DNA of 6,089 nt, taken from NCBI GenBank assembly GCA_002710785.1, contig PAMC01000007.1, positions 6,375 through 12,463 of the forward strand, in the 5' to 3' direction. Of this stretch, positions 5,157 through 6,089 are shown piece after piece. The number at the start of each line of letters is the position of its first letter. Positions within the stretch are counted from its first letter, which is position 1. The notes beneath the pieces were generated by a model. That model saw nothing but the letters and a program-made list of their open reading frames with translations. It was not told where the DNA came from and searched no databases. A program made the position numbers and the translations under genes. Source of the DNA: a bacterium (GTDB taxonomy: Bacteria; Patescibacteriota; Minisyncoccia; Phycocordibacterales; UBA918).

Positions 5157-5165
5157 TGGTACAAT
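5157..5165 (+). promoter_or_regulatory. Extended -10 promoter of the YibE/F unit, leaderless
   Basis: TGGTACAAT (5157-5165) is a TGn-extended -10 with five of six matches. Exactly six bases (ACTCGC) separate it from the ATG at 5172, so the message likely starts at the codon itself. No -35 is convincing. The spacing is identical to that of the minus-strand gene starting at 4285. Confidence 0.5.
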
Positions 5166-5171
5166 ACTCGC

Positions 5172-5264
5172 ATGTTAGACAACGAGACGCGGAAAATTGC
5201 GATCATTCTGTTGTTTGTGGCGGGTACGGCCGCGGGCTTCTATATTGCTCGATTTTTTCTCTAG
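5172..5264 (+). CDS. 30-residue single-span membrane peptide
   Basis: MLDNETRKIAI is followed by a hydrophobic stretch (about residues 9-24, IAIILLFVAGTAAGFY) and the basic end IARFFL. This gives a plausible small transmembrane peptide of 30 residues. It begins six bases after an extended -10 box and ends (TAG) three bases before the ATG of the YibE/F gene. The two are therefore probably translated from one message, and ribosomes finishing here could feed the next start, which lacks a Shine-Dalgarno sequence. It may be a real partner of the downstream transporter-like protein or only a coupling leader. I know of no named family. Confidence 0.6.
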   Translation: MLDNETRKIAIILLFVAGTAAGFYIARFFL

Positions 5265-5267
5265 GCT

Positions 5268-6089
5268 ATGAAACTACTCTACGCCGGTCTGGGCCTCCTC
5301 GCGCTCTTAAGTTGGGGGAACAACGCCCTCGCTCAAGCCAATCAAGAGGTAAACGAAGTGGTGCGCGCTGAGGTGCTGCAGGTATTGGATGAGTTTGAGC
5401 GTGAAATTGCAGGTACCGACGCGGTAGCCACCGTACAGTCACTTCGCATTGAGCTCTTGTCCGGTAGTCGAACGGGGGATATCGTGGTGTTTGAGAACGA
5501 GGCGGTGCTGCTGAGTGAGGGTGACGTCTTTTTTTTAAACTACTTAACCACCATCAACGGCGATGAGTTCTTCTTATATAAGGATTACGATCGGCGCTGG
5601 GCCCTCGCGGCCCTTGCGTCGTTGTTTGTAATTTTAATGTTGGCGTTTGGTGGCTGGCAGGGAATGCGAGCGCTTGGCTCGCTGGCACTCTCAGTGGGAG
5701 CAATTCTCTTTGTGCTCGTGCCGGCCCTCTTGGCCGGGTACAACGCGGCGTTGGTGAGCTTGGTAGTGGCGGGTATCATCTTGGCGCTGGTCTTGTTTGG
5801 CACCCACGGCTGGCGACCGCACGTCACCATTGCCTTTGTGGGGACCTGGAGCGCGGTGCTGGTGGCGTGCGGCCTAGCCGCCTGGTGGGTGAGTGTGCTG
5901 CGTCTCTCGGGGTTTGGCTCAGAGGCGTCGGTGTATTTAAACTTCGCTACCGACGGCACGCTCGATTTTGCTGGTCTACTCCTCGGCGCCATCATTATTG
6001 GTATCTTGGGTGTTTTGGACGACGTCTCGATTACCCAGGCATCGGTAGTGCAGGAGTTAAAGCACGCAAACGCCGGATTGTCGGTGCGG
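5268..6089 (+). CDS. YibE/F-family multi-span membrane protein, 3' end beyond window
   Basis: Some 274 codons are present. Residues 1-23 form a cleavable signal (LLYAGLGLLALL...ALAQA). Residues 24-108 are an extracytoplasmic, acidic domain. Membrane spans lie near 110-130, 133-156, 160-178, 187-208 and 237-260. The hallmark GILGVLDDVSITQASVVQEL (255-274) matches the conserved core of YibE/F-like proteins (Pfam YibE_F), in which the Asp pair follows a membrane helix. The family is found in many bacteria, and its transported or sensed substrate is not established. The remaining spans are beyond the window, consistent with the family's usual length of some 350-400 residues. Its GC content is visibly higher than that of the genes to its left, with long runs of GCG/CTG/GTG codons. 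It is the second gene after the 30-residue peptide. Confidence 0.9.
   Translation, partial: MKLLYAGLGLLALLSWGNNALAQANQEVNEVVRAEVLQVLDEFEREIAGTDAVATVQSLRIELLSGSRTGDIVVFENEAVLLSEGDVFFLNYLTTINGDEFFLYKDYDRRWALAALASLFVILMLAFGGWQGMRALGSLALSVGAILFVLVPALLAGYNAALVSLVVAGIILALVLFGTHGWRPHVTIAFVGTWSAVLVACGLAAWWVSVLRLSGFGSEASVYLNFATDGTLDFAGLLLGAIIIGILGVLDDVSITQASVVQELKHANAGLSVR

Noticed and set aside
1..6089. CRISPR array, transposon ends or phage genes
   Set aside because: No regularly spaced repeats, transposase, integrase or phage structural operon is visible. The fibre repeats belong to one exported cellular protein.

Overview
The window most resembles a chromosome segment of a Patescibacteria/CPR bacterium, probably Parcubacteria-like. 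This is inferred from protein style only. The giant left-hand protein opens with the INYQGKL-type domain followed by GNVGIGTT fibre repeats that are common in those genomes. The middle of the window holds short single-span envelope proteins typical of the group. Reading frames use the standard code, Shine-Dalgarno sequences are weak or absent, and two genes look leaderless. No phage, transposase, CRISPR or resistance gene is visible.

Layout. Positions 1-2914 (minus) hold a very long secreted fibre or adhesin-like protein, cut off at the left edge. Its signal peptide is best explained by a TTG start. Positions 2915-3329 are a 415-base gap. It holds the promoter and a stem-loop leader for the giant gene, a separate stable hairpin, a Pro-Glu/Gly-Ser coding-like low-complexity repeat, and a weak promoter for the next gene. 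Positions 3330-3896 (plus) encode a small membrane-anchored leucine-rich-repeat protein. It converges with a 126-residue single-span envelope protein at 3905-4285 (minus).

Positions 4286-4714 contain no convincing protein gene but are dense in secondary structure. A four-way-junction RNA candidate lies at about 4349-4490 and runs directly into a perfect 13-bp bidirectional terminator. A second self-complementary stretch follows, then a terminator belonging to the next gene. A 78-residue exported protein lies at 4715-4951 (minus) under a near-consensus promoter. tRNA-His(GTG) lies at 5026-5098 (minus). The final 18 bases of this tRNA recur as a direct repeat at 4357-4374, in the geometry expected of attachment-site remnants.

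From 5172 (plus) a 30-residue membrane peptide and a YibE/F-family membrane protein, cut off at the right edge, form a tight two-gene unit. Its promoter is divergent from that of tRNA-His.

Most proteins here are exported or membrane-bound, so the window reads as cell-surface functions around a tRNA locus. No metabolic pathway links them. The most unusual parts are the folded RNA candidate, the tRNA-end duplication and the Pro-Glu/Gly-Ser remnant.
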